The notes under the pieces: generated by a model
What the model saw: the letters and a program-made list of their open reading frames with translations, nothing else
Told to the model about the DNA's origin: nothing
Databases searched by the model: none
Made by a program: the position numbers and the translations under genes
Part shown: positions 43,435 to 51,809 of the stretch, one piece after another
Layout of the letters: each line of letters starts with the position of its first letter
How positions within the stretch are numbered: position 1 is the first letter of the stretch
Source of the DNA: Acidobacteriota bacterium
GTDB taxonomy: Bacteria > Acidobacteriota > Vicinamibacteria > Vicinamibacterales > UBA8438
DNA length: 64,000 nucleotides
Direction: 5' to 3'
NCBI GenBank assembly: GCA_009838525.1
Contig: VXRJ01000010.1
Span: 252,021 to 316,020 of the forward strand

Positions 43435-43899
43435 TCACTCTACGGGATGTGAGGGGAGTCGGTCACCGGGCCGATCGTCGTCGTCGCGCTTGCGCCCGCC
43501 GTACCACGCGAGACCTGCAGCGGCGAGCAGGCCGAGGCCGATGGCCAGCAGAATCGTGCCTGGCATCGTCATGTAGCCCTCTTCTCCTCCTCCGCCGGAC
43601 GTCACCAGGAAGCCGATGGCGAGGAAGATGACCACGGTCGCGCCCTGCGCCATTCCCAGCCACCTGGGTCCCGACTCCTTCTCTTCGATGTTGCCCTTGA
43701 GGAATTCCCTCCCGGCTCCAGTTTCCAGGAATGCCGCCAGTTCCTGGCCCGAGCTGAACTTCTCGAGCAAGTGTTTCTGCGTTTCGGCCCGAAGGTTCGC
43801 GCGGCGGGTGTTATGCGTGATCGCCATCCAGACGACGAAGCCGACGAAGCCGAAGAACACGATCGGGATGATGACTTCGTCCAGACCCTCCCACAACAT
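43435..43899 (-). CDS. Membrane protein upstream of an ECF sigma factor
   Basis: A 154-residue protein with hydrophobic stretches near residues 9-26, 84-100 and 113-132. They are separated by a basic, cytoplasmic-looking segment (HNTRRANLRAETQKHLLEKF) and a glycine-rich turn (TSGGGGEEG). The C-terminus is charged and soluble. Its family is unknown to me. It is the first gene of a three-gene unit with sigma and anti-sigma factors (four-base gap, then overlap), which suggests a role as a sensor or target of that switch. ATG 43899 has AAGGAG eight bases upstream. Confidence 0.78.
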   Translation of the reverse strand: MLWEGLDEVIIPIVFFGFVGFVVWMAITHNTRRANLRAETQKHLLEKFSSGQELAAFLETGAGREFLKGNIEEKESGPRWLGMAQGATVVIFLAIGFLVTSGGGGEEGYMTMPGTILLAIGLGLLAAAGLAWYGGRKRDDDDRPGDRLPSHPVE

Positions 43900-44051
43900 G
43901 GCAATCTCCTTGTGTCGGAGGCCGCGTCATTGCGGCTCTCATTGGGTACAACGCACGAGGGGCTCAAGATGTGAACAGCGGCGGCGGCCTGGGCCGCTGG
44001 TCTCGCCGCGGCCTCCACGCCGCGGCTACTCGGGGAGGCTGTGCCGTCCTC

Positions 44052-44081
44052 TTGCGCCTTCCCCACGCGGTTCGATAGAAT
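44052..44081 (+). promoter_or_regulatory. Weak candidate promoter for the suf leader
   Basis: TTGCGC (44052-44057), 18 bases, then TAGAAT (44076-44081). If used, transcription would start near 44088, directly at the intrinsic terminator that follows, about 130 bases before sufB. Both hexamers are imperfect, so this is tentative. Confidence 0.35.
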
Positions 44082-44088
44082 TCTGATA

Positions 44089-44114
44089 CCCGACCTTTCC
44101 GGTCGGGCTTTTTT
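44089..44114 (+). terminator. Intrinsic terminator in the suf leader
   Basis: CCCGACC (44089-44095) pairs perfectly with GGTCGGG (44101-44107) around TTTCC. One C and then six T residues follow (44109-44114), so the terminator works for plus-strand transcription only. The genes to its left (38621-43899) all lie on the minus strand, so there is no plus-strand gene to terminate. A role in the suf leader (attenuation) or the end of an undetected small RNA are the obvious readings. Confidence 0.8.
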
Positions 44115-44127
44115 GACCGCGTCAGGT

Positions 44128-44139
44128 CGAACGCGTTCG
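44128..44139. promoter_or_regulatory. Palindrome upstream of sufB
   Basis: CGAACGCGTTCG is a perfect 12-base palindrome located 76-87 bases before the sufB ATG, just after the leader terminator. It could be an operator for an iron or iron-sulfur regulator, but it matches no box I can name and no regulator gene is adjacent. Short CG-rich palindromes are common by chance here. Confidence 0.3.
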
Positions 44140-44214
44140 GTCAGACATGACGCGCTGTGCCGGGTTTGCGGCGGCTGGCGGTGCGCGGCGCCGCGCCCTT
44201 GCGGGAGATGGATG

Positions 44215-45657
44215 ATGGCAACATCGACCGACAACATCGAACAACTGGCGACCCAGGACTACAAGTACGGGTTCGTCACCGACATCGACGCCGACGCGAT
44301 TCCGCCCGGACTGAATGAGGACATCATCCGGGTCATCTCGGCGAAGAAGGGCGAGCCGGAGTGGTTGCTCGACTGGCGGCTGAACGCGTTCCGCGTTTGG
44401 AGCGAGATGACCGAGCCGAAGTGGCACAACGTCCACTATCCGCCGGTCGACTTCCAGTCGATCATTTACTACTCGGCGCCGAAGCAGAAGCCGAAGCTCG
44501 AGAGCCTCGACGACCTCGATCCGGAGATCAAGGCGACGTTCGACAAGCTGGGGATCCCGCTCGAGGAACAGAAGATGATGGCCGGCGTCGCGGTCGACGC
44601 GGTCTTCGACTCCGTGTCGGTCGCCACCACGTTCAAGGACAAGCTGGCCGATCTCGGGATCATCTTCTGCTCGTTCTCCGAGGCGGTGCGGGATCATCCC
44701 GACATGGTCCGCAAGTACCTCGGTTCGGTGGTGCCGGCTTCGGACAACTTCTACGCCGCGCTCAACTCGGCCGTCTTCTCCGACGGGTCATTCGCCTACA
44801 TCCCGAAGGGCGTGCGATGCCCGATGGAGCTCTCCACCTACTTCCGCATCAACGCGGCGCAGACCGGCCAGTTCGAGCGGACGCTGCTCGTCGCCGACGA
44901 GGGTGCGACGGTCAGCTATCTGGAAGGATGCACCGCCCCGATGCGCGACGAGAACCAGCTCCACGCGGCGGTGGTCGAGCTGGTCGCGCTCGATGACGCG
45001 ACCATCAAGTACTCCACCGTCCAGAACTGGTACCCCGGCGACAAGGACGGCGTCGGCGGCATATACAACTTCGTCACCAAGCGGGGCAAGGCGTTCACGA
45101 ACGCGAAGGTCACCTGGACGCAAGTGGAGACCGGCTCCGCGATCACCTGGAAGTACCCGAGCTGCATCCTGCAGGGCGACAACTCGGTGGGCGAGTTCTA
45201 CTCGGTCGCCGTCACGAACAATCACCAGCAGGCGGACACCGGCACGAAGATGCTGCACCTCGGGAAGAACACGCGCAGCACGATCGTCTCGAAGGGCATC
45301 TCGGCCGGCCAGGGCCAGAACACCTACCGCGGACTGGTCCGCATCGGGAAGAACGCGAAGGGCGCCCGGAACTTCTCGCAGTGCGATTCGCTGCTCATCG
45401 GCGACAAGTGCGGCGCCCACACCTTCCCGTACCTGGAGGTGCGCAACACGTCATCACAGGTGGAGCACGAGGCGTCGACGTCGAAGATCGGCGAGGACCA
45501 GATCTTCTACTGCCGGCAGCGCGGGCTGTCGACGGAGGACGCCGTCAACATGATCGTCAACGGCTTCTGCAAGGAGGTCTTCCGCGAGCTGCCGATGGAG
45601 TTCGCGGTCGAGGCGCAGAAGCTGCTCGGTATCAGTCTGGAAGGAAGTGTCGGATAG
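44215..45657 (+). CDS. sufB: Fe-S cluster assembly scaffold SufB
   Basis: A 480-residue SufB, the scaffold subunit on which iron-sulfur clusters form with SufC and SufD. The conserved C-terminal region is intact: [37 protein letters not shown] and [20 protein letters not shown], including the cysteine used for sulfur acceptance in well-studied homologues. It starts a six-gene suf operon. ATG 44215 lies eight bases after GGAG; an ATG at 44212 is adjacent. A 26-base intrinsic terminator and a palindrome lie in its 5' region, hinting at regulated expression. Confidence 0.96.
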   Translation: MATSTDNIEQLATQDYKYGFVTDIDADAIPPGLNEDIIRVISAKKGEPEWLLDWRLNAFRVWSEMTEPKWHNVHYPPVDFQSIIYYSAPKQKPKLESLDDLDPEIKATFDKLGIPLEEQKMMAGVAVDAVFDSVSVATTFKDKLADLGIIFCSFSEAVRDHPDMVRKYLGSVVPASDNFYAALNSAVFSDGSFAYIPKGVRCPMELSTYFRINAAQTGQFERTLLVADEGATVSYLEGCTAPMRDENQLHAAVVELVALDDATIKYSTVQNWYPGDKDGVGGIYNFVTKRGKAFTNAKVTWTQVETGSAITWKYPSCILQGDNSVGEFYSVAVTNNHQQADTGTKMLHLGKNTRSTIVSKGISAGQGQNTYRGLVRIGKNAKGARNFSQCDSLLIGDKCGAHTFPYLEVRNTSSQVEHEASTSKIGEDQIFYCRQRGLSTEDAVNMIVNGFCKEVFRELPMEFAVEAQKLLGISLEGSVG

Positions 45658-45659
45658 CC

Positions 45660-46430
45660 ATGCTGGAAGTTACGAATCTGCACGCGTCGGTAGCGGGGCG
45701 CGAAATCCTGAAGGGAGTGGACCTGTCGGTGCAGTCAGGCGAGGTGCACGCCATCATGGGGCCGAACGGCTCCGGGAAGAGCACGCTCGCGGCCGTGCTC
45801 GCGGGCCGGGAAGACTACGAAGTGTCCGCCGGCTCAGTCACCTACAAGGGCCAGGACCTGCTGGAGATGGAACCGGAAGATCGGGCCCGGGAAGGCATTT
45901 TCCTGGCCTTCCAGTACCCGGTGGAGATTCCGGGCGTCAACAACGCCTACCTGCTGAAGGCGGCGGTGAACGAGGTCCGCAAGCACCGGGGCGAGACGGA
46001 GCTGGACGCCATCGACTTCATGGCACTCGTCAAGGAGCGGCTGAACATTCTCCACATCGATCAGAGCCTGCTCAACCGGCCGGTCAACGAAGGATTCTCG
46101 GGCGGCGAGAAGAAGCGGAACGAGATCTTCCAGATGGCCGTGCTCGAGCCGAAGCTCGCCATCATGGACGAGACGGACTCGGGCCTCGACATCGATGCCC
46201 TCAAGACGGTTTCCGAGGGCGTGAACGCGATGCGCAGCGCGGAGCGCGCGATCGTCGTCGTCACGCACTATCAGCGACTGCTGAACTACATCGTCCCGGA
46301 CGTGGTGCACGTGCTGTCGGATGGCCGGATCGTCAAGTCGGGCGGCAAGGAGCTCGCGCTCGAACTCGAGGAGAAGGGCTATAGCTGGATCGCCGACGGG
46401 GCGGCGACCGGGGCAGCCGCGGGAGCCTGA
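45660..46430 (+). CDS. sufC: Fe-S cluster assembly ATPase SufC
   Basis: A 256-residue ABC-type ATPase. Walker A is GPNGSGKS (34-41), the signature is FSGGEKKRNEI near 145 and Walker B is AIMDETDSGLD near 167, all with the SufC-specific EKKRNE and DSGLD wording. It drives conformational change in the SufBCD scaffold in the cytoplasm. It begins two bases after the sufB stop. The C-terminus has a short extra alanine-rich tail (GAATGAAAGA). Confidence 0.96.
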   Translation: MLEVTNLHASVAGREILKGVDLSVQSGEVHAIMGPNGSGKSTLAAVLAGREDYEVSAGSVTYKGQDLLEMEPEDRAREGIFLAFQYPVEIPGVNNAYLLKAAVNEVRKHRGETELDAIDFMALVKERLNILHIDQSLLNRPVNEGFSGGEKKRNEIFQMAVLEPKLAIMDETDSGLDIDALKTVSEGVNAMRSAERAIVVVTHYQRLLNYIVPDVVHVLSDGRIVKSGGKELALELEEKGYSWIADGAATGAAAGA

Positions 46431-46434
46431 GTCG

Positions 46435-47796
46435 GTGACCGAGACGACGACCTCCCTCGCACCCGCCGAAGCCTACGCGGACGCCTTCGAGGCGGTGCGC
46501 CGCACGGCTCCCGCACCCGCCGGCCTGGTCGATCTGCGTCGCCGCGCCTTCCGGCGCTTCACCGCGCTGGGCCTGCCGACGACGAAGCTGGAGCGGTGGC
46601 GCTTCACGAACATCGCGCCGATCGCCGGCACCGCGTTCACGCTGGCCACCGAAGCGGACCGCGCCGCCGCCATCGAAACCGCTGGCCCGCATGGCGTGGT
46701 GCCGAACGGGATCACTTTCATCAACGGGACCTACGTCGCGCCCGCGTCACATCTCGAGGGGTTGCCCTCCGGAGTCGAGGTGCGAAGCCTGGCGGACGCG
46801 GTCGCGACGAACGACGAGGCAACGCTGGCCGCGGTGGAGGCACACCTCGGAGCGGACGCGCCGATCGACGGCGAGGCGTTGACGGCGCTGAACACCGCCC
46901 TCCTGCGGGACGCCGCCATCGTGCGCATACCCGCCAACATGGTGGTCGACGAGCCGATTCAGTTGTTGTGGGTCACCGTGCCGCCGGCGGACGGAACACC
47001 GGTCATGACCCATCCGCGCGTTCTGCTGCTCGTCGGGGAGAACGCCCAGGTCCGCGTGATCGAGAGCTACGGCGGCGGCGACGGCGCGCCGTACTTCTCG
47101 AACGCCGTGACCGAGGCGGTTGCCGGACCGAACGCCGTCGTCGATCACTACAAGGTGGTGCGCGAGGGCGCCGCGGCCTACCACATCGGGTCTATGCACA
47201 TCCGCTGCGAGCGCTCCGCGACGTTCTCGTCGCATGCGGTGACGCTCGGCGGCGCCATCGTTCGGAACGACGCGCACGCCGTGCTTGACGGCGAGGGCGT
47301 CGAGTGCACGCTCAACGGCCTGTACCTGGCGGACGGGGAACGGCTCATCGACAACCACACGACGATCAATCACGCGAAGCCGCACTGCGACAGCCACGAG
47401 CTGTACAAGGGGATCCTCGACGGCCGCGCGCGCGCGGTCTTCAACGGCAAGATCATCGTCGCCATCGACGCGCAGAAGACCGACGCGAAGCAGACGAACA
47501 AGGCGCTGCTGCTTTCGGAGGATGCGCAGATCAACACCAAGCCGGAGCTGGAGATCTTCGCGGACGACGTCAAGTGCACGCACGGTGCGACGGTGGGACA
47601 GCTCGACGAGGACGCGATGTTCTATCTGCGCGCGCGTGGGCTCGGACTCGAGCAGGCGCGCAACGTCCTGATCCATGCCTTCGCCAGCGACCTGCTGAAC
47701 CGGATCCGGGTGGAACCGATCCGGGATCAGCTCGACGATCTCCTCCTCGCGCAGTTGCCCGGCTCCGGCGGAGGGTCGTTCCATGTCACTCCCTGA
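46435..47796 (+). CDS. sufD: Fe-S cluster assembly protein SufD
   Basis: A 453-residue SufD, paralogue of SufB and partner in the SufBCD scaffold. Typical stretches are LPTTKLERWRFTNIAPIAG near the N-terminus, HYKVVREGAAAYHIGS, and the C-terminal HCDSHELYKGILDGRARAVF, VFNGKIIVAIDAQKTDAKQT, EIFADDVKCTHGATVGQLDE and EDAMFYLRARGLGLEQARN. The start is a GTG at 46435, five bases after the sufC stop. Its 3' end overlaps sufS by 14 bases. Confidence 0.94.
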   Translation: MTETTTSLAPAEAYADAFEAVRRTAPAPAGLVDLRRRAFRRFTALGLPTTKLERWRFTNIAPIAGTAFTLATEADRAAAIETAGPHGVVPNGITFINGTYVAPASHLEGLPSGVEVRSLADAVATNDEATLAAVEAHLGADAPIDGEALTALNTALLRDAAIVRIPANMVVDEPIQLLWVTVPPADGTPVMTHPRVLLLVGENAQVRVIESYGGGDGAPYFSNAVTEAVAGPNAVVDHYKVVREGAAAYHIGSMHIRCERSATFSSHAVTLGGAIVRNDAHAVLDGEGVECTLNGLYLADGERLIDNHTTINHAKPHCDSHELYKGILDGRARAVFNGKIIVAIDAQKTDAKQTNKALLLSEDAQINTKPELEIFADDVKCTHGATVGQLDEDAMFYLRARGLGLEQARNVLIHAFASDLLNRIRVEPIRDQLDDLLLAQLPGSGGGSFHVTP

Positions 47797-49102
47797 GACC
47801 GTGACGGCCGCGGCCCCGACGCCGGTGGCTTCGGCCGAGGCGCCGGCATCCGCGCCGGCCCCGGCGCCGGCGTCCGTTCCCGCATTCGACATCGAGCGAA
47901 TCCGGGCCGACTTTCCGATCCTGCGCCGGCAGATCCGCGAGCACGCCCTCTCGTATCTCGACAACGCCGCTACGACGCAGAAGCCGCGCGCCGTCCTCGA
48001 CGCGATTGCCCGCTACTACGCCAGCGGGAACGCCAACATCCACCGCGGCGTCTACGTCCTGAGCGAGGAGGCGACGGCCGCCTACGACGCCGCGCGGGTC
48101 ACCGTCCAGCGTTTCCTGAACGCGCGATCCCCTCGCGAGATCGTCTTCACGCGCAACTCGACGGAGAGCATCAACCTGGTCGCGCAGAGCTTCGGACGGC
48201 GACAGGTCGGGCCGGGCGACGAAGTGCTGATCACGCACATGGAGCACCACTCGAACATCGTCCCATGGCAGCTTCTGTGCGAGCAGGTGGATGCGCGGCT
48301 GCGGGTTGTGCCCATCGACGACCGCGGCGTGTTGCAGATGGACGAGTTCGAGCGCCTGATCACGCCCCGCACGCGGATGATCTCCGTCGTGCATCTGTCC
48401 AATTCACTCGGCACCATCAACCCGGTGGGCGATATCGTCGAACTGGCGCGCCGCCACGGCGTGCCGGTGCTGATCGACGCGTCGCAGTCGGTCTACCACA
48501 TGCCGGTCGACGTGCAGGCGCTCGACTGCGACTTCCTCTGTTTCACGGGGCACAAGACCTACGGTCCGACCGGCATCGGCGTCCTCTACGGGCGCGAGTC
48601 GTTGCTCGACGCGATGCCGCCCTATCAGGGGGGCGGCGACATGATCCGGTCGGTGACGTTCGAGAAGACCACCTACGCCGAGCTGCCGAACAAGTTCGAG
48701 GCCGGGACGCCGAACATCGCGGGCGTCGTCGGCCTCGGAGCCGCGCTCGACTACCTGACCGGCGTCGGCTTCGAGGCCATTGCGCCGCACGAGGCGGATC
48801 TGCTGGCCTACGGCACCGCGGCGCTCTCCGAGGTCAGGGGCCTGCGGCTCATCGGCACCGCCCCGGACAAGGCGAGCATCCTCGCCTTCGTCATGAAGGG
48901 GGCGCATCCACACGACGTCGGAACGATCGTCGACACCGAGGGAGTGGCCATTCGGACCGGCCACCACTGCACACAGCCCATCATGGACTACTTTGGGGTG
49001 CCGGCGACGGCACGCGCGTCCGTCGCGATGTACAGCACACGAGCGGAAATCGATGCACTCGTCCGGGCCCTCGAACGGGTGCGGGAGATGTTTCCTCTAT
49101 GA
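47783..49102 (+). CDS. sufS: Cysteine desulfurase SufS
   Basis: A 439-residue class V aminotransferase-fold enzyme that takes sulfur from cysteine for Fe-S assembly. The PLP lysine is Lys258 in FTGHKTYGP and the active-site cysteine that carries persulfide is Cys396 in TGHHCTQP. LSYLDNAATTQKP and ITHMEHHSNIVPWQ are typical of group II (SufS) enzymes. An unusual Pro/Ala-rich extension of about 35 residues precedes the catalytic domain. It overlaps sufD by 14 bases and sufU by 4. Confidence 0.95.
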   Translation: MSLPETVTAAAPTPVASAEAPASAPAPAPASVPAFDIERIRADFPILRRQIREHALSYLDNAATTQKPRAVLDAIARYYASGNANIHRGVYVLSEEATAAYDAARVTVQRFLNARSPREIVFTRNSTESINLVAQSFGRRQVGPGDEVLITHMEHHSNIVPWQLLCEQVDARLRVVPIDDRGVLQMDEFERLITPRTRMISVVHLSNSLGTINPVGDIVELARRHGVPVLIDASQSVYHMPVDVQALDCDFLCFTGHKTYGPTGIGVLYGRESLLDAMPPYQGGGDMIRSVTFEKTTYAELPNKFEAGTPNIAGVVGLGAALDYLTGVGFEAIAPHEADLLAYGTAALSEVRGLRLIGTAPDKASILAFVMKGAHPHDVGTIVDTEGVAIRTGHHCTQPIMDYFGVPATARASVAMYSTRAEIDALVRALERVREMFPL

Positions 49103-49548
49103 GCGAACTGCGTGATCTCTACCAGGAAGTCATCCTCGACCATAACCGGAACCCGCACAATTTCCGGGAACTGGATGGCGCGGACCGCCATGCCGACGGC
49201 CACAACCCACTGTGCGGCGACCGCCTGGCGGTGTACGTCAATCTCGACGGCGAGAAGATCGTCGACGTCAGTTTCATCGGGTCCGGCTGCGCGATCTCGA
49301 AAGCGTCCGCGTCGTTGATGACCGATGCGGTCAGAGGCAAGACGCTGGAAGAAGCGCGCCATCTCTTCCAGCGGTTTCTGACGCTCGTGACGGACGACGC
49401 CGCGGACGCGGACGCCCCGGGGCTCGGCAAGCTGGCCGTCTTCGCCGGCGTGCGCGACTACCCGACGCGTGTCAAGTGCGCCAGCCTCGCCTGGCACACG
49501 CTGCGCGCCGCGGTTGACGACCGCCACGAGACGGTGACAACGGAGTAG
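49099..49548 (+). CDS. sufU: Sulfur-transfer protein SufU
   Basis: A 149-residue SufU. Three conserved cysteines (Cys39 in NPLCGD, Cys64 in GSGCAIS, Cys127 in RVKCASL) with Asp41 make up the zinc site, which accepts persulfide from SufS. The insertion between the second and third cysteines distinguishes SufU from IscU. It replaces SufE in this operon, as in Gram-positive and many non-proteobacterial suf clusters. The start ATG overlaps the sufS stop (ATGA). Confidence 0.94.
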   Translation: MSELRDLYQEVILDHNRNPHNFRELDGADRHADGHNPLCGDRLAVYVNLDGEKIVDVSFIGSGCAISKASASLMTDAVRGKTLEEARHLFQRFLTLVTDDAADADAPGLGKLAVFAGVRDYPTRVKCASLAWHTLRAAVDDRHETVTTE

Positions 49549-49551
49549 ACC

Positions 49552-50208
49552 ATGGGGATTCTGAACCTGAATGACGTGCCGCCGCCGTTCGATGACGCAG
49601 CCGGGGGTGCGTCCGATTCGCCCACGGATGTGCAGGGCGGTGCGCCGGCCTCCAGGCCGGCAGATGCCTCGACTGGTCCGCCGGCCTCCAGGCCCGCCCC
49701 GGGCGCAACCACAAAGACCACGGCGACCGGCGCCGTCATCCCTTCCCACGTCGACGGCTCCGCTCCGCCGCCCCAGGCGGCGCAGCCGGAATCGTCCATC
49801 TTCGACACCAGCGCACTGACCGATCCGGAACCGGCTTCCCCCGCGGCGCCCGAGGCGCCGCCCGAGCCAGCGCCCGCGTTTGACGCCGATCCAGTCCGGA
49901 CGCTCGAGTTGAAGCCACAGATCGTGGAGCAGCTCTCGACCGTCTACGACCCGGAGATCCCCGTCAACATCTACGAGCTGGGACTCATCTACGACATTGG
50001 CGTCAACAAGGACGGCGTCGCCGTGATTCAGATGACGCTTACGGCGCCCGGCTGTCCGGCCGCCGTCACCCTCCCGGCGGAGGTGCAGGGGAAGGTCAAG
50101 GCGATCGAGGGCGTCAGCAACGCCCGGGTCGACCTCGTCTGGGAGCCCCCCTGGGACAAGGACCGGATGTCAGACGCGGCGAAGCTTCAGCTCGGCATCT
50201 TCGACTGA
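49552..50208 (+). CDS. sufT: SufT-like DUF59 (MIP18) protein with long disordered N-terminus
   Basis: A 218-residue protein. The C-terminal 100 residues are a DUF59/MIP18 domain: VEQLSTVYDPEIPVNIYELG, LIYDIGVNKDGVAVIQMTLT and APGCPAAVTLPAEVQGKVKA, with the conserved cysteine. SufT homologues help deliver or mature Fe-S clusters. The first 115 residues are Pro/Ala/Ser-rich and probably disordered. They include two copies of a palindromic DNA repeat read as GAPASRPADAS and PPASRPAPG. It is the last gene of the operon, three bases after sufU. Confidence 0.9.
   Translation: MGILNLNDVPPPFDDAAGGASDSPTDVQGGAPASRPADASTGPPASRPAPGATTKTTATGAVIPSHVDGSAPPPQAAQPESSIFDTSALTDPEPASPAAPEAPPEPAPAFDADPVRTLELKPQIVEQLSTVYDPEIPVNIYELGLIYDIGVNKDGVAVIQMTLTAPGCPAAVTLPAEVQGKVKAIEGVSNARVDLVWEPPWDKDRMSDAAKLQLGIFD
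49644..49661. repeat. Palindromic repeat copy inside sufT
   Basis: GCCGGCCTCCAGGCCGGC: eight-base arms around CC. It lies within the sufT coding sequence and keeps the frame, encoding part of the disordered N-terminus. Identical copies lie just after the operon (50226 and, inverted, 50262), and a degenerate copy lies at 49680. Confidence 0.7.
49680..49697. repeat. Degenerate palindromic repeat copy inside sufT
   Basis: Matches the 49644 repeat for its first 15 bases (GCCGGCCTCCAGGCC) and then diverges, so the right arm is broken. It is also in frame, 36 bases after the first copy, which is consistent with duplication or two insertions within the same linker. Confidence 0.55.
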
Positions 50209-50225
50209 GCTACGGCGCCTGGTGC

Positions 50226-50279
50226 GCCGGCCTCCAGGCCGGCAGACCACGGGGGGGAAGTGCCGGCCTGGAGGCCGGC
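50226..50279. repeat. Inverted pair of palindromic repeats after the suf operon
   Basis: Two intact copies of the 18-base palindrome (50226-50243 and 50262-50279, the second in the opposite orientation) are separated by 18 bases that include GGGGGGG. Together they can fold as two hairpins or one long hairpin. The pair starts 18 bases after the sufT stop, between two genes whose ends converge, resembling a REP/BIME element. No T-run follows. Confidence 0.65.
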
Positions 50280-50288
50280 GAACCGTGA

Positions 50289-51056
50289 CTACAACGGTTC
50301 GACCGTAACTTCGGAAATCCGCACCGTCGACAGCAAGCGCATGGTGCTGGCGACGTAGTCGGGCGTGAGCGTGTCGACCGGCACCTTGCCACCGTCGACC
50401 GCGTAGTTGTCCTGATCGGAGAAGAGCACGCCGTTCACGCGCTCGAACGAAATGGCCCGGCGATAGCGGAGCCCGTTGTCGAAGTCGTAGCCGAACTGTT
50501 CGATGCGGCCGGTCTCCGGATCGAACCAGAAGGTATAGGCGTCATCCGCGTCGTTGCTCGTGCCCGGGTTGAACGTCACTTTCATCCGATGCAGGTCGCG
50601 ACCCTCCCACCGGTCGAGCCCCCGGTCCTCGAACAGGACGTCGTCGCCCTTCAGGGTATAGGGCAGCAGCGGGAAAAAGACCCGCGCGTTCACGAACGCG
50701 GTGGCGCGCCGCACGCCCTCTTCATCGAGTTCCGATTCGACGCCGTCGATCCACTCGGTGACGCCTTCGTTCGTCAACTGCACCCGCCGCTCCGGCCGCT
50801 CGCCCTGCGCCGGGTTGATCACGACAAAGTCGAACGCACCGCCGTTCCGCGTCGCCTCGATCCGGAAGCTCCCCGAAAGCGACGAGATGGTCATCGTCAT
50901 CCGGGCCCGCTCGTACAGGTCCCCACCGTGGTAGGCGATCGCCTTCTCGACAATCTCCGGCAGCGGCGGATCCGGCGCCGGGGGCGGCCCGCAGGCAACC
51001 GAAACGAACGAAGCCGCGGCGACGATGATCCCGGCGACGGCGTGGCGTGGAGTCAT
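50289..51056 (-). CDS. DUF6503-like lipoprotein
   Basis: A 255-residue exported lipoprotein (lipobox SVAC, Cys22). VEKAIAYHGGDLYERARMTM near residue 38, then GSFRIEATRNGGAFDFVV, ALLPY-like FFPLLPYTLKG near 145, and HRMKVTFNPG, YTFWFDPETGRIEQFGYDFD follow the order of the DUF6503 family. That family has a half-barrel resembling LolA. No enzymatic role is known. Start ATG at 51056; a longer upstream frame has no signal peptide. Confidence 0.78.
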   Translation of the reverse strand: MTPRHAVAGIIVAAASFVSVACGPPPAPDPPLPEIVEKAIAYHGGDLYERARMTMTISSLSGSFRIEATRNGGAFDFVVINPAQGERPERRVQLTNEGVTEWIDGVESELDEEGVRRATAFVNARVFFPLLPYTLKGDDVLFEDRGLDRWEGRDLHRMKVTFNPGTSNDADDAYTFWFDPETGRIEQFGYDFDNGLRYRRAISFERVNGVLFSDQDNYAVDGGKVPVDTLTPDYVASTMRLLSTVRISEVTVEPL

Positions 51057-51184
51057 CACAACAACCCTCTGTTCTCGCGAGCCGGCACGGCGCGCGCAAA
51101 GCGACAGTGTATACCTGTCGCGCACGTGTAACGCCGAGGCCGCGAGGGCTGCCCGAGGGTACCGCTCCGATTCTCCGCGGCCCC

Positions 51185-51574
51185 TTAGGGCACGCGGGCG
51201 ACGCCAGGCCGATAGTCGAAACCGGCGTCGCATGTGAAAACGACCTGCGCACCGCGCCGCTCCATCACCGCAAGGTGCAGGCAGTCGCGCGCGGAAAGGA
51301 CTCGTTGCTCGTGTGCGATCCGCCGGGCGGCTTCCACGTCGTCGCGAGTGATGGGGAATACTGACGCCACTAGATCGTCGAGCATGCGGAACGCGTCGTC
51401 GATCGCATGTCTGCGATCGATCGACACGTAGCGATGGACAATCTCCTGGTACACCTCGGCGCTCGTGACGTAGTCTTCTGCCGGATGATGCCGGAGGAAC
51501 GCCTCGATGCGGTCGCGGTTGAGGTGCGGACCTCCAACCAGGTACATCGGGATGTTGGAATCAACGAAGATCAC
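51185..51574 (-). CDS. VapC-type PIN-domain toxin
   Basis: A 129-residue PIN ribonuclease. The acidic residues are in IFVDSNIPMYLVG (first Asp), TSAEVYQEIVHRY (Glu), LSARDCLHLAVME (Asp) and VFTCDAGFDYRPG (last Asp pair). The start is a GTG at 51574 with GAGAGGGG just upstream, and it overlaps the antitoxin's stop by 14 bases. It should cleave RNA when not bound by the antitoxin. Confidence 0.88.
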   Translation of the reverse strand: MIFVDSNIPMYLVGGPHLNRDRIEAFLRHHPAEDYVTSAEVYQEIVHRYVSIDRRHAIDDAFRMLDDLVASVFPITRDDVEAARRIAHEQRVLSARDCLHLAVMERRGAQVVFTCDAGFDYRPGVARVP

Positions 51575-51809
51575 GGCCCCTCTCAATATCAGCAAGCATC
51601 TTGTCGATGTCGCCCGTTGGGTGATCACATGCGAGTGCTTGATCGAGCGCGCGAAGTCGGCTTGCGGGTGTCGGCCCCGAGCTGGAATCGCGTTCGCGGC
51701 GCAATGCGCGCCGCGCCCATTCGCTCAGTGTCAGGTCCGCCCGTGTGGCCGCCTGGCGCAGCGACGCCAACTCCTCTTCCGACATCACGACCTGCAGCCG
51801 GGTACTCAT
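51561..51809 (-). CDS. VapB-type antitoxin
   Basis: An 82-residue protein. STRLQVVMSEEELASLRQAA, followed by LTLSEWARRALRRERD, is a ribbon-helix-helix type DNA-binding domain. The tail HPTGDIDKMLADIERGRD is of the kind that wraps PIN toxins. It precedes and overlaps the toxin gene by 14 bases. The ATG at 51809 is used; an ATG four codons upstream lies inside the operator palindromes. Confidence 0.85.
   Translation of the reverse strand: MSTRLQVVMSEEELASLRQAATRADLTLSEWARRALRRERDSSSGPTPASRLRALDQALACDHPTGDIDKMLADIERGRDLR

Noticed and set aside
44113..44142. TTGACC just after the suf leader terminator as a -35 box
   Set aside because: No -10-like hexamer lies 16-18 bases downstream; the T residues belong to the terminator tail.
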